DNA of 64,000 nucleotides from Pantoea rwandensis (GTDB taxonomy: Bacteria > Pseudomonadota > Gammaproteobacteria > Enterobacterales > Enterobacteriaceae), in assembly GCF_002095475.1 (NCBI RefSeq), contig NZ_MLFR01000026.1:1-64000 (forward strand), in the 5' to 3' direction. Shown here in pieces: positions 1 through 7,757 of the stretch. The notes beneath the pieces were generated by a model. It did not search any database and was not told the DNA's origin. It saw only the letters and a program-made list of their open reading frames with translations. Numbering within the stretch: position 1 is the first letter of the stretch; each line of letters starts with the position of its first letter. A program made the translations under genes and the position numbers.

Positions 1-30
1 TTTCAAATTGTCTCTTCAATTAAGAAGAAT

Positions 31-108
<78 letters not shown>

Positions 109-121
109 TCCGTGGATGCGC

Positions 122-149
122 ACTATACTCTTGGCGCGCGGCGATGCAA
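122..149 (-). promoter_or_regulatory. Probable sigma70 promoter of the initiator tRNA with GC-rich discriminator
   Basis: On the minus strand, TTGCAT (149-144) and TATAGT (127-122) are separated by 16 bp and lie just upstream of the tRNA 5' end. The -10 box is followed by GCGC, the kind of GC-rich discriminator associated with ppGpp-controlled stable RNA promoters. Stringent control is inferred from that discriminator, not shown. Confidence 0.6.
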
Positions 150-312
150 CCCCTTTTTGAGTTAAAGCCTTAAATTTACAGCCAGTTGGTGAATATTAGT
201 GCCATTGGGCGATTAATTGTACAGATGTGAGCGCGGTACCCTGCGGCGGATTTCATTCTTTCTGCCCCTTTGCTATCGTCGCGGTGCAAACAACCGAGAA
301 AAAGAGAAAGTG

Positions 313-1461
313 ATGAAAGGACATTGGGCGAAGTATGCACTGACAGGCGCGTTTCTCGCGCTGTTAGCAGGTTGTAGTTCCAAGCCGACCGACCGTGGTC
401 AGCAATATATTGATGGCAAGCTGGAGCAACCGCTCGGGCTGGTCAATGAACCGAATGCTAAAGGGCGTCCGGTAAACGGCAGAGATTTTGGTGTTCAAAT
501 ACAGCAGATTCAAAGTGCCTCCAGCGGCTTATACACTCGTAACACCGGCACTTATAGCGCCATCCAAAACTGGCTGCTTTCCGGTGCCGATACCCGTCAG
601 TTGAGCCAGTTCGGTCTAAACGCTTATCAGATGGAAGGTACCGATAATTACGGCAACGTGCAGTTTACCGGCTACTACACCCCTGTAGTGGAAGCACGCT
701 ATACCCGCCAGGGGGAGTTCCAGTATCCGATTTATCGCATGCCGCCGCGCCCGCGTGGTCAGAAACTGCCAAGTCGCGCTTCTATATATAGCGGCGGTCT
801 CGACGAACGCTACGTGATTGCCTGGAGCAACTCGCTGATCGATAACTTTATGATGGACGTGCAGGGCAGCGGCTACGTCGATTTCGGTGATGGTCGTCCA
901 ATGCGTTTCTTTGGTTACGGTGGCAAGAACGGCTGGGCTTATCATAGTGTCGGTAAGGAGCTGATCGACCGTGGCGAAGTGAAACGCGAAGATATGTCAA
1001 TGCAGGCGATCCGCCAGTGGGCGCAGGAGCATTCTCCGGAGCAGGTGCGTGATGTATTGGAAACCAACCAATCCTTCGTGTTCTTTAAGCCCGAAGATTA
1101 CGTGCCAGTGCGCGGTGCCAGTGCGGTACCGCTGATTGCCAAAGCCTCGGTGGCATCGGACCGTTCATTAATCCCGGCGGGTACGGCGTTGCTCGCCGAA
1201 GTGCCGCAATTGAACGAGAAGGGCAAATTCAACGGCAAGTATGAAATGCGTTTGATGGTGGCATTGGATGTTGGCGGTGCGATTAAAGGTCAGCATTTCG
1301 ATATCTATCAGGGCGTAGGGCCAGATGCGGCGCACTTGGCCGGATTCTATAACCATTATGGCCGTGTCTGGGTGTTGAAAGCCGCACCGGGTGCTGGACA
1401 GCCGCTGTTCAGTAATCCGCAAAATGGCAATAATGGTTCACTGATCATTGGGGCGAATTGA
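313..1461 (+). CDS. mltA: Membrane-bound lytic murein transglycosylase A
   Basis: Outer-membrane lipoprotein that cleaves peptidoglycan glycan strands with formation of 1,6-anhydromuramic acid. The ATG at 313 was chosen because it gives a clean lipoprotein signal: a short basic N-terminus, a hydrophobic stretch and the lipobox LAGC ending at Cys about residue 20; the longer upstream reading frame has no signal-like start. The MltA fold is followed by the C-terminal 3D domain with FDIYQG, whose Asp (about residue 330) corresponds to the catalytic acid of the family. Length 382 aa, close to the usual 365. It is transcribed away from the tRNA, and tcdA follows in the same direction after about 150 bp, as in E. 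coli. Confidence 0.95.
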   Translation: MKGHWAKYALTGAFLALLAGCSSKPTDRGQQYIDGKLEQPLGLVNEPNAKGRPVNGRDFGVQIQQIQSASSGLYTRNTGTYSAIQNWLLSGADTRQLSQFGLNAYQMEGTDNYGNVQFTGYYTPVVEARYTRQGEFQYPIYRMPPRPRGQKLPSRASIYSGGLDERYVIAWSNSLIDNFMMDVQGSGYVDFGDGRPMRFFGYGGKNGWAYHSVGKELIDRGEVKREDMSMQAIRQWAQEHSPEQVRDVLETNQSFVFFKPEDYVPVRGASAVPLIAKASVASDRSLIPAGTALLAEVPQLNEKGKFNGKYEMRLMVALDVGGAIKGQHFDIYQGVGPDAAHLAGFYNHYGRVWVLKAAPGAGQPLFSNPQNGNNGSLIIGAN

Positions 1462-1512
1462 TATCGTAGCCGCTTAAAATCAGTCTGAGTTTGGATTTCC
1501 ACCTGCGTACGT

Positions 1513-1554
1513 TGTAGCGGCGCGATTCATCGCGCAATAAATTGCATCGCTACA
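1513..1554. repeat. Palindromic intergenic repeat, GCGGCGCGATT type
   Basis: The mltA-tcdA gap holds GTAGCGGCGCGATT followed by CATCGCGC and, further on, CATCGCTAC, so that GTAGCG and CGCTAC close an imperfect inverted repeat of about 40 bp. Related copies starting (G)TAGCGGCG with an inner (C)GCG(A/C)...CGC dyad occur at 7678, 22911 and 40202 in this window, so it belongs to a dispersed family. Confidence 0.6.
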
Positions 1555-1608
1555 GCGTATGCGTTCTTCAGCGTGCGAATTTCTGCGCACCGCATCAAAA
1601 GGTTAGAT

Positions 1609-2415
1609 ATGAAAGTAGTCAGCGACGCCTGGCGGCAACGTTTTGGCGGCACCGGGCGTTTGTATGGTGAAGACGCGTTACAGCGCTTTGCCGACGCCCA
1701 TTTTTGTGTGATTGGTATAGGCGGTGTCGGTTCGTGGTCCGCTGAAGCGTTAGCGCGCACCGGGATTGGTAAAATCACGCTGATCGATATGGACGATGTC
1801 TGTATCACCAACACCAATCGCCAGATTCATGCCCTGCAAGGCAAAGTGGGGCAGGCTAAGACTGAAGTGATGGCAGAGCGCATCCGTGCAATAAATCCAG
1901 AATGTGAAGTGGTTTGCATTGATGATTTCATCACGCCAGATAACACCGCCGAGTTGCTCTCAGCGGGATTTGACTATGTGATTGATGCGATTGATAGCGT
2001 GCGCCCAAAAGCAGCACTGATAGCCTGGTGTCGCCGTAACAAAATCCCTCTTATTACCACCGGCGGTGCGGGCGGGCAAATCGATCCGACGCAAATTCAG
2101 GTCAGCGATCTGGCAAAAACGATCCAAGATCCGTTAGCTGCAAAACTGCGAGAGCGCTTGAAAAGCGACTTTAAAATCGTGAAGAACAGCAAGGGAAAAT
2201 TAGGGATCGATTGCGTGTTTTCGACAGAAGCGTTGGTCTATCCGCAGTTGGATGGCAGCGTTTGCAACTCCAAGAGCACCGCAGAGGGGCCAAAACGCAT
2301 GGATTGCGCGGCGGGATTTGGCGCGGCCACCATGGTGACCGCCACATTTGGTTTTATCGCGGTTTCGCACGCGTTGAAGAAATTCCTTGCTCGTGCGGCC
2401 CGTCAGCCTGCCTGA
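1609..2415 (+). CDS. tcdA: tRNA threonylcarbamoyladenosine dehydratase
   Basis: E1-like (ThiF/MoeB/HesA) enzyme that uses ATP to cyclise t6A37 of ANN-decoding tRNAs to ct6A. The Rossmann nucleotide-binding loop GIGGVGSW lies at residues 36-43, and the protein ends in a hydrophobic segment (TFGFIAVSHAL) typical of TcdA. The start at 1609 gives 268 aa, the E. coli length, and is preceded by AAAAGG; an in-frame ATG 36 nt upstream is less likely. The 3' end overlaps convergent csdE by 13 nt. CsdE and CsdA on the opposite strand are its functional partners in the sulfur-relay branch of this modification, so the three genes form a conserved module. Confidence 0.95.
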   Translation: MKVVSDAWRQRFGGTGRLYGEDALQRFADAHFCVIGIGGVGSWSAEALARTGIGKITLIDMDDVCITNTNRQIHALQGKVGQAKTEVMAERIRAINPECEVVCIDDFITPDNTAELLSAGFDYVIDAIDSVRPKAALIAWCRRNKIPLITTGGAGGQIDPTQIQVSDLAKTIQDPLAAKLRERLKSDFKIVKNSKGKLGIDCVFSTEALVYPQLDGSVCNSKSTAEGPKRMDCAAGFGAATMVTATFGFIAVSHALKKFLARAARQPA

Positions 2416-2852
2416 TGCACGCGCGCGGCACGGAGAATGGCGTCCGCTAACGCTTTTAAACCGCTGCTCCGTGAGGCGCTAAGCTGTGCTCGCAAACCTA
2501 AAGTGTCAAACAACGCCAGCGGATCTTGTGCTAACAGGTCCGCTGGCGTTTTGCCTTCCACTGCCGTTAATAACACCGCTAACAGACCGCGCACGATACG
2601 GCCTTCGCTGTCGCCGTAAAAATGCAGGGTGCCGTTTGGAAGCGCTTGGCTACTCAGCCACACCCGATTCTCACAGCCGCTGAGTTCAATCTCTGCTGTT
2701 TTCACTGTCTCTGACAGCGCAGGCAGTTGGCGACTGAGCTGAATCAACTGGCGATAGCGATCTTCCCATTGATGAAAATGGGCAAATTTCTCTTTCAGGC
2801 TGGCTTCGGTGATGACATCGCCAAACGGATGTGGGCCAATTAAGGTGGTCAT
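2403..2852 (-). CDS. csdE: Cysteine desulfurase sulfur acceptor CsdE
   Basis: SufE/CsdE-family protein of 149 aa that accepts persulfide sulfur from CsdA. The acceptor cysteine is Cys60 in the motif ELSGCENRVW, matching Cys61 of E. coli CsdE. It is the second gene of a csdA-csdE pair on the minus strand, four bases downstream of csdA, consistent with translational coupling. The 3' end converges on and overlaps tcdA. Likely role is to pass sulfur to or activate TcdA-linked chemistry; that link is from the E. coli literature, not visible here. Confidence 0.93.
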   Translation of the reverse strand: MTTLIGPHPFGDVITEASLKEKFAHFHQWEDRYRQLIQLSRQLPALSETVKTAEIELSGCENRVWLSSQALPNGTLHFYGDSEGRIVRGLLAVLLTAVEGKTPADLLAQDPLALFDTLGLRAQLSASRSSGLKALADAILRAARVHQAG

Positions 2853-2856
2853 TAGG

Positions 2857-4068
2857 TTATTCGCTCAGTAAATCGACGGCATGAAGCATGGCGCGCACCA
2901 GCGCATCCACGTCCTGCAAATTATTATAGGGTGCAAACGACACGCGCAATGTGCCGCTAACGCCGAGCGCTGCCATTAAGGGCTGCGCGCAGTGTTGTCC
3001 GGCGCGGAGTGCAATGCCTTGTTCCGCCAGTAGCGTCACGATATCGCTATGATGGATCCCTTGGATATCAAAGGCGAGCAGGCTGGCCTGACCGCAGCGA
3101 AAACTGCGGAAACCGGGGATATCACTCAACTGTTCTTCGGCCAGGCTGGCGAGCTGCTGGCTCCACATCTCTGCTTTTTCAGCGTGATGATGCGACAGCC
3201 ACTCCAGTGCAGCGCTCAAGCCAACCACACCTGCAACGTTTGGCGTGCCTGCTTCAAAGCGCCAGGGTACTGGCTGCGGGGTGAAGCCATTGAAATCGAC
3301 CTGCGTTAACATCTTGCCGCCGCCTTGCCAGGCATCCATTTCTTCCAGCAGTTCGGCTTTGCCGTAGAGCGCACCAATGCCCATTGGCCCATAAAGTTTG
3401 TGGGCAGAAAAAGCATAAAAATCGATATCCAGCGCTTGCACGTCCGGTGGGGCATGCACCACACCTTGTGCGCCATCCACCATCACTTTGGCGCCAGCAG
3501 CATGTGCCATTGCAATCGCCTGGGCCAGATCTGGGCAGCCACCGGTCACATTCGACATCTGGCCGATAGCCAGTAACCGGGTGCGCGCGTTGAGTAACGG
3601 GGGAAGCAGATTGATATCCGGCAGGCGATCAGCACCAATTGGCCATTTCACCACTTTCGCGCCCTTGGCCTGTGCTGCCATTAACCACGGCACCAGATTG
3701 GCATGATGCTCCGCTTCGCTTACGACAATCTCATCGCCTGGCTGCAGGCGAGGCATCAGCCAGCTATTGGCCACCAGGTTGATGGCTTCGGTGGTGCCAC
3801 GCGTCCAGATAATCTGACGATCGTCTGCGGCATGAATCCAGCGGGCAACCAGGCCGCGTGCCTGTTCATATTTCTCTGTCAGTAGACGAGCGGCTTTGAA
3901 CTGACTGCGATGCACCGTGCCAGCGCTTAACGAATAGAACTCTGCAGTTGCCTCTATTACGGCTTGCGGTTTCAGCGCGGTGGCGGCGCTGTCGAGGTAA
4001 ACCCCAGCATCGTTGAGTGCGGGAAACTGCGCGCGGAAGGCGGTTGGGGAAAAAATGGTCATGCTCAA
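2857..4068 (-). CDS. csdA: Cysteine desulfurase CsdA
   Basis: PLP-dependent class V aminotransferase-fold enzyme that converts L-cysteine to alanine and enzyme persulfide. The Schiff-base lysine is Lys224 in FSAHKLYGP and the catalytic cysteine is Cys360 in RAGQHCAQP; both match E. coli CsdA spacing. Length 403 aa. Two start codons two residues apart (4068 and 4062) are possible; the second matches the usual N-terminus better. It leads the csdA-csdE operon and is divergent from the small lipoprotein gene at 4267. SufS is the closest alternative, but the CsdE partner settles it. Confidence 0.94.
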   Translation of the reverse strand: MSMTIFSPTAFRAQFPALNDAGVYLDSAATALKPQAVIEATAEFYSLSAGTVHRSQFKAARLLTEKYEQARGLVARWIHAADDRQIIWTRGTTEAINLVANSWLMPRLQPGDEIVVSEAEHHANLVPWLMAAQAKGAKVVKWPIGADRLPDINLLPPLLNARTRLLAIGQMSNVTGGCPDLAQAIAMAHAAGAKVMVDGAQGVVHAPPDVQALDIDFYAFSAHKLYGPMGIGALYGKAELLEEMDAWQGGGKMLTQVDFNGFTPQPVPWRFEAGTPNVAGVVGLSAALEWLSHHHAEKAEMWSQQLASLAEEQLSDIPGFRSFRCGQASLLAFDIQGIHHSDIVTLLAEQGIALRAGQHCAQPLMAALGVSGTLRVSFAPYNNLQDVDALVRAMLHAVDLLSE

Positions 4069-4266
4069 CCCACTGTTTTGAATTTAAGACCAGGCTGAAA
4101 GCCTGTCGGTTGCCTGGCAAAGCTGGAAAAGCGCGTTATGCTAATTATTGCAAGGTTTGAACCGAAACCCGCATAACGAATCGACGATTTGTAGTCGATT
4201 TCACTTTTGCTGCCTCTGGTCAGCATGCGGGTGGTTTAATGCAATCAATCTGCAAGGAGATAGAAG

Positions 4267-4491
4267 ATGAAAAAACTTACCGCAGTGCTGGCCGTGTGCA
4301 CCATGGCCTTTACCCTGGCTGCCTGTTCGAGCAATTACGTGATGCATACCAATGATGGTCGCACCATTGTCGCGAGCGGCAAACCAAAAGTTGACGATGA
4401 AACCGGTATGATCAGCTATAAAGATGCCAATGGCAACAAGCAGCAGATTAACCGCTCAGATGTCAAAGAGATGGCAGAGATGGGTCAATAA
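4267..4491 (+). CDS. ygdI: YgdI/YgdR family small lipoprotein (DUF903)
   Basis: A 74-aa protein with a signal sequence and lipobox LAAC at residues 17-20, followed by a small beta-rich domain (YVMHTNDGRTIVASGKP) typical of DUF903. It should be lipidated and held in the cell envelope; its function is not established in the family. A strong AAGGAGAT ribosome site precedes the ATG. Its position between csdA and gcvB is the E. coli ygdI position. Its transcript ends in the terminator it shares with gcvB. YgdR is a close paralogue, so the exact symbol rests on synteny. Confidence 0.9.
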   Translation: MKKLTAVLAVCTMAFTLAACSSNYVMHTNDGRTIVASGKPKVDDETGMISYKDANGNKQQINRSDVKEMAEMGQ

Positions 4492-4500
4492 ACAGCAGAC

Positions 4501-4530
4501 AAAAAAAAGCACCGCAATTTGCGGTGCTAC
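4501..4530. terminator. Shared rho-independent terminator for ygdI and gcvB
   Basis: AGCACCGCAA and TTGCGGTGCT form a near-perfect GC-rich stem. Eight A residues lie on its left side, giving the U-run for gcvB on the minus strand. On the plus strand the same hairpin closes ygdI, though without a strong T-run. Confidence 0.88.
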
Positions 4531-4698
4531 ATAAAATCACTTGGACAGACAGGGTAAATCTACAGGAATTAAAAGCTTGATCTGCAAAGGTCAGATCAAA
4601 ATTGCAAACACAACATCACGACCACAAGCCAAAAGCTCTCCAAAAGTCTGCGATCTCTCGCACGTTTCTAGAAATCTTTTCGTTCCGGCTCAGGAAGT
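4501..4698 (-). ncRNA. gcvB: GcvB small regulatory RNA
   Basis: Hfq-dependent sRNA that represses many amino-acid and peptide transport mRNAs. The minus strand between ygdI and gcvA starts ACTTCCTGAGCCGGAACG, identical to the known 5' end, continues to the G/U-rich R1 seed region (GTGATGTTGTGTTTGCAATT, about 4602-4621), keeps the late block TTTACCCTGTCTGTCC and ends with the GCACCGC hairpin and U8. An internal stem TTGATCTG/CAGATCAA (4577-4599) followed by GCTTTT could be the internal terminator. The section between R1 and the late block differs from the E. coli RNA as I recall it. About 198 nt, similar to the known 205. Expected to be activated by GcvA with glycine. Confidence 0.95.
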
Positions 4699-4704
4699 GC
4701 GGCA

Positions 4705-4733
4705 ACTATAGGTATTTGCTGGAGCTTCCTCAA
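4705..4733 (-). promoter_or_regulatory. Probable gcvB promoter
   Basis: Minus-strand TTGAGG (4733-4728) and TATAGT (4710-4705) with 17-bp spacing place the start of transcription about seven bases downstream, exactly where the conserved GcvB 5' end begins. The 95 bp remaining up to gcvA should hold GcvA binding sites, which I cannot delimit. Confidence 0.65.
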
Positions 4734-4827
4734 CGGACAAATTATAATGTCTCGGATTAAAATAACTAATACGTAACGACTTTGTATAAGTTGGACTATT
4801 ACCTTGTGAATCCGTAGACGGAAAACC

Positions 4828-5744
4828 ATGTCAAAACGCCTTCCTCCGCTCAATGCTTTACGTGTCTTTGATGCTGCAGCCCGCCATTTGAGCTTCACAA
4901 AAGCCGCTGAAGAGCTGTTTGTTACCCAGGCTGCTGTCAGCCATCAGATTAAATCTCTGGAAGATTTCCTCGGTCTTAAGCTGTTTCGCCGGAGGAATCG
5001 TTCGCTTTTACTGACAGAAGAAGGTCAAAGCTACTATCTGGATATCAAAGAGATCTTCTCTGCAATTAACGATGCGACGCGTAAACTTCAGGCACGCAGC
5101 GCGAAGGGGGCTTTAACCGTCAGCCTGCTGCCCAGTTTTGCAATTCAGTGGCTGGTGCCACGCCTTTCCAGCTTTAATATGGCTTATCCGGGCATTGATG
5201 TTCGTATCCAGCTGTTGACCGTGACGAAGAGAAATTAGCCGACGATGTTGATGTGGCCATTTTCTACGGTCGTGGCAACTGGCCGGGATTACGTGTTGAG
5301 AAACTGTATGCCGAATATCTCTTGCCGGTCTGTTCTCCGATGTTGCTGACCGGTGACCATCCGCTTAAAGCAACCGCGGATTTGGCAAACGTTACGCTGC
5401 TGCATGATGCTTCGCGTCGTGACTGGCAATCCTACATTCGCCAGCTAGGCTTGCAGCACATTAATGTGCAACAGGGGCCAATTTTCAGTCACAGCGCCAT
5501 GGTTTTACAGGCCGCGATTCACGGCCAGGGTGTGGCGTTGGCGAACAATGTAATGGCACAAAGTGAAATTGAAGCGGGTCGCTTGGTCTGCCCCTTTAAT
5601 GATGTCTTAGTCAGTAAAAACGCTTTTTATCTGGTTTGTCATGACAGCCAGGCAGAACTGGGTAAAATAGCCGCCTTTCGTCAGTGGATCCTGGAAAAAG
5701 CAGCAAATGAACAAGAAAAATTCCGCTTTCGCTACGATCACTAA
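4828..5744 (+). pseudogene. gcvA: Glycine cleavage system transcriptional activator GcvA, frameshifted
   Basis: LysR-type regulator of gcvTHP and gcvB. The N-terminal winged helix-turn-helix (FDAAARHLSFTKAAEELF, with TQAAVSHQIKSLE) is intact, and the C-terminal effector domain continues to FRYDH. The two halves lie in different frames: reading breaks after the cag codon at 5209-5211, where RIQ should be followed by AVDR; adding one base (a G, restoring GGCT) between 5211 and 5212 joins the frames into a protein of about 305 aa, the family length. The first half would stop at 5238 and lack the glycine-sensing domain. Either a real inactivating deletion or a sequence error; everything else in the gene is conserved, which favours error. 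Confidence 0.9.
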
Positions 5745-5795
5745 TGCGTTGATTGCTGCACAGTGATGTGCAGTTTCATCTTTGAGGATTATTGA

Positions 5796-6191
5796 ATGTC
5801 CAGTCGTGCCATGTTTGTGTTTGCGGCCATCAGCGGATTTCTGCTGGTGGCATTTGGTGCTTTTGGAGCACATGTGCTGAGCAAGTCGCTCGGCCCCGCT
5901 GAGATGGCGTGGATCCATACCGGATTGGAGTATCAGGCGTACCATACGCTGGCCGTTATTGGGTTAGGGGCGGCGATGCTGCGTCGCGCCAATATCTGGT
6001 TCTACTGGAGTAGCGCCTTGCTGGCGCTGGGTACCGTATTATTTAGCGGCAGCCTCTATTGTTTGGCGCTGTCGCATATGAAGTTTTGGGTTTTTGTCAC
6101 GCCAGTGGGAGGCTTGTGCTTCCTGATTGGATGGTTCTTGATGTTGATTGGCGCGCTGCGTCTGAAACGAAAGGCAGATCGCCATGAATAA
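5796..6191 (+). CDS. ygdD: DUF423 inner-membrane protein YgdD
   Basis: A 131-aa protein with four predicted transmembrane segments (about residues 5-27, 45-63, 69-91 and 97-120) and the family signature FGAFGAHVL near the N-terminus. Function of the DUF423 family is unknown. The ATG follows TTTGAGGATTATTGA, a good ribosome site. The last codons overlap the start of rlmM by 8 nt, so the two are translationally coupled, as in E. coli. Confidence 0.9.
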   Translation: MSSRAMFVFAAISGFLLVAFGAFGAHVLSKSLGPAEMAWIHTGLEYQAYHTLAVIGLGAAMLRRANIWFYWSSALLALGTVLFSGSLYCLALSHMKFWVFVTPVGGLCFLIGWFLMLIGALRLKRKADRHE

Positions 6192-7284
6192 AGTTTTACT
6201 CTATTGCCGTCCGGGATTTGAGAAAGAGTGTGCGGCAGAAATCAGTGCCAAAGCCGCAGAGCGCGAGATTTACGGCTTCCCGCGTGTGAAAGATGATTCC
6301 GGCTACGTGCTGTTTGAATGCTACCAGCTTGAAGACGCGGAAAAGTTAATGAAAACGCTGCCGTTTGCCGAGCTGATCTTTGCTCGACAAATGTTAGTGG
6401 TGGGGGAATTGCTGCGCGAGCTGCCAACGGAAGATCGTATTACACCGATTGTCGGCATGCTGATGGGCGTGGTGGAGAAAGGCGGTGATCTTCGTGTTGA
6501 AGTGCCGGATACCAATGAAGCGAAGGAACTGACCAAGTTTTGTCGCAAGTTGACCGTGCCACTGCGTGCCAGCCTGCGTGCCAGCAATATTCTGTTGAAC
6601 TACGAATCACCCAAGCGTCCTGTGGTGCATGTGTTCTTTATTGCGCCAGGTACGTGTTATGTCGGTTATTCACTGCCCGAAAACAACTCGCCTTTCTATA
6701 TGGGCATTCCGCGCCTCAAGTTTCCTTCTGACGCGCCAAGCCGTTCCACTCTTAAGTTGGAAGAGGCATTTCATGTCTTTATCCCGGCCGATGAGTGGGA
6801 TGAGCGTCTGGGCAGCGGCATGTATGCGGTAGACCTCGGTGCGTGTCCAGGCGGTTGGACCTACCAACTCGTGAAACGCAGCATGTGGGTATTTGCCGTG
6901 GATAATGGGCCGATGGCACCAAGTCTCATGGATACCGGGCAGGTGACCCATTGCCGTGAAGATGGCTTCAAATACCGCCCAAGCCGTAGCAACATCAGCT
7001 GGTTGGTGTGTGACATGGTGGAAAAACCAGTGCGTGTGGCGAGCCTCATGACAGAGTGGCTGGTCAATGGCTGGTGCCGTGAAGCGATCTTCAACCTCAA
7101 GCTGCCGATGAAAAAGCGCTATGAGGAAGTGACGCAAAACCTGGCGATGATGGATGCGGCGTTAAAAGAGCAGGGGATTAATGCGCAGATTCAGGCACGC
7201 CAGCTCTATCACGACCGCGAAGAGATTACCGTGCATGTGCGCCGGCTTTGGGCGGCTGTGGGCGGCCGTCGCGACGAACGCTAA
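6184..7284 (+). CDS. rlmM: 23S rRNA 2'-O-ribose methyltransferase RlmM (Cm2498)
   Basis: SAM-dependent methyltransferase that modifies C2498 of 23S rRNA. The N-terminal THUMP-like half (CRPGFEKECAAEISAKA) is followed by a Rossmann methyltransferase domain with the SAM motif DLGACPGGWTYQL at about residues 218-230 and the downstream catalytic Lys region NLKLPMKKRYEE. Length 366 aa equals the E. coli protein. It overlaps ygdD by 8 nt. Directly after the stop the palindromic repeat cluster begins. Confidence 0.95.
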   Translation: MNKVLLYCRPGFEKECAAEISAKAAEREIYGFPRVKDDSGYVLFECYQLEDAEKLMKTLPFAELIFARQMLVVGELLRELPTEDRITPIVGMLMGVVEKGGDLRVEVPDTNEAKELTKFCRKLTVPLRASLRASNILLNYESPKRPVVHVFFIAPGTCYVGYSLPENNSPFYMGIPRLKFPSDAPSRSTLKLEEAFHVFIPADEWDERLGSGMYAVDLGACPGGWTYQLVKRSMWVFAVDNGPMAPSLMDTGQVTHCREDGFKYRPSRSNISWLVCDMVEKPVRVASLMTEWLVNGWCREAIFNLKLPMKKRYEEVTQNLAMMDAALKEQGINAQIQARQLYHDREEITVHVRRLWAAVGGRRDER

Positions 7285-7290
7285 ATTTCC

Positions 7291-7409
7291 CGTCATACTT
7301 CGCGCCACAGGTGCGTTGGCTACGTTTATACGCCCCAGTCACATACTAATGTATGCTCCTGGGGACTTAATAAACTTGCCGCCTTCCTGCGACACGAATT
7401 ATTTAGGGA
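7291..7409. repeat. Large palindromic intergenic repeat, copy 1
   Basis: About 119 bp starting CGTCATACTTCGCGCCACAG and ending in CCTGCGACACGAATTATTTA. Its core CCCCAGTCACATACTAATGT and the following ATGCTCCTGGGG form a strong hairpin, and the outer parts GGTGCGTTGGC and the GCCGCCTTCCTGC side pair less exactly. It resembles the large palindromes scattered through genomes of Yersinia, Serratia and Erwinia relatives; I cannot verify the family name. No open frame of note. Confidence 0.8.
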
Positions 7410-7444
7410 AATTCTGCGTACTCTGTTAACTCTGTCTGATCTTC

Positions 7445-7541
7445 CGTCATACTTCGCGCCACAGGTGCGTTGGCTGCGTTTGCTCGCCCCAGTCACATAC
7501 TGATGTATGGTCCCGGGGACTCACGTACTTGCCGATTCTGC
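7445..7541. repeat. Large palindromic intergenic repeat, copy 2 (right end truncated)
   Basis: Repeats the first about 30 bp of copy 1 exactly (CGTCATACTTCGCGCCACAG and onward) and the CCCCAGTCACATACTGATGT core, but its right part breaks off at GCCGATTCTG and runs directly into copy 3. The core hairpin reads CCCCAGTC..GGTCCCGGGGACT, slightly decayed. Confidence 0.78.
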
Positions 7542-7658
7542 TTCATACTTTGCACTACAGCGGCGTTGGCTGCACTTGCTCGCCCCGGTCACATACTAAA
7601 GTATGCTCTCGGGGACTCGCGCACTTGCCGCCTTGCTGTAGCACAAATTATTTCGCAG
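7542..7658. repeat. Large palindromic intergenic repeat, copy 3
   Basis: Starts CTTCATACTTTGCACTACAG, keeps GCGTTGGCTGCACTTGCTCG and the hairpin core CCCCGGTCACATACTAAAGT/ATGCTCTCGGGG, and ends with GCTGTAGCACAAATTATTTC. Compared with copy 1, compensating changes in both outer arms (CACTACAG against CTGTAGCA) keep the outer stem paired, evidence that the fold rather than the sequence is maintained. Confidence 0.78.
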
Positions 7659-7677
7659 GATCTCTCTGGCTATACTG

Positions 7678-7699
7678 GTAGCGGCGCAACTTATTGCGC
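7678..7699. repeat. Short palindromic repeat, GCGGCGC type (diverged)
   Basis: GTAGCGGCGCAACTTATTGC followed by GC is a diverged member of the same short family seen at 1513, 22911 and 40202. It lies just right of the large repeat cluster. The remaining stretch to 7757 holds no other recognisable element. Confidence 0.5.
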
Positions 7700-7757
7700 A
7701 TATCGCATATCGAGATATTCAGGAGTTTGTGCGGCAGGGTGATTCCGCACATATCTT

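Noticed and set aside
4740..4827. A sigma70 promoter for gcvA at TATAAT (4743-4748)
   Set aside because: No acceptable -35 box at 16-18 bp; left unannotated.
7285..7757. Short open frames within the palindromic repeats (for example 7181-7429 and 7470-7742)
   Set aside because: They translate repeat sequence, resemble each other only because the DNA is repeated, and lack ribosome sites; repeat DNA explains them.
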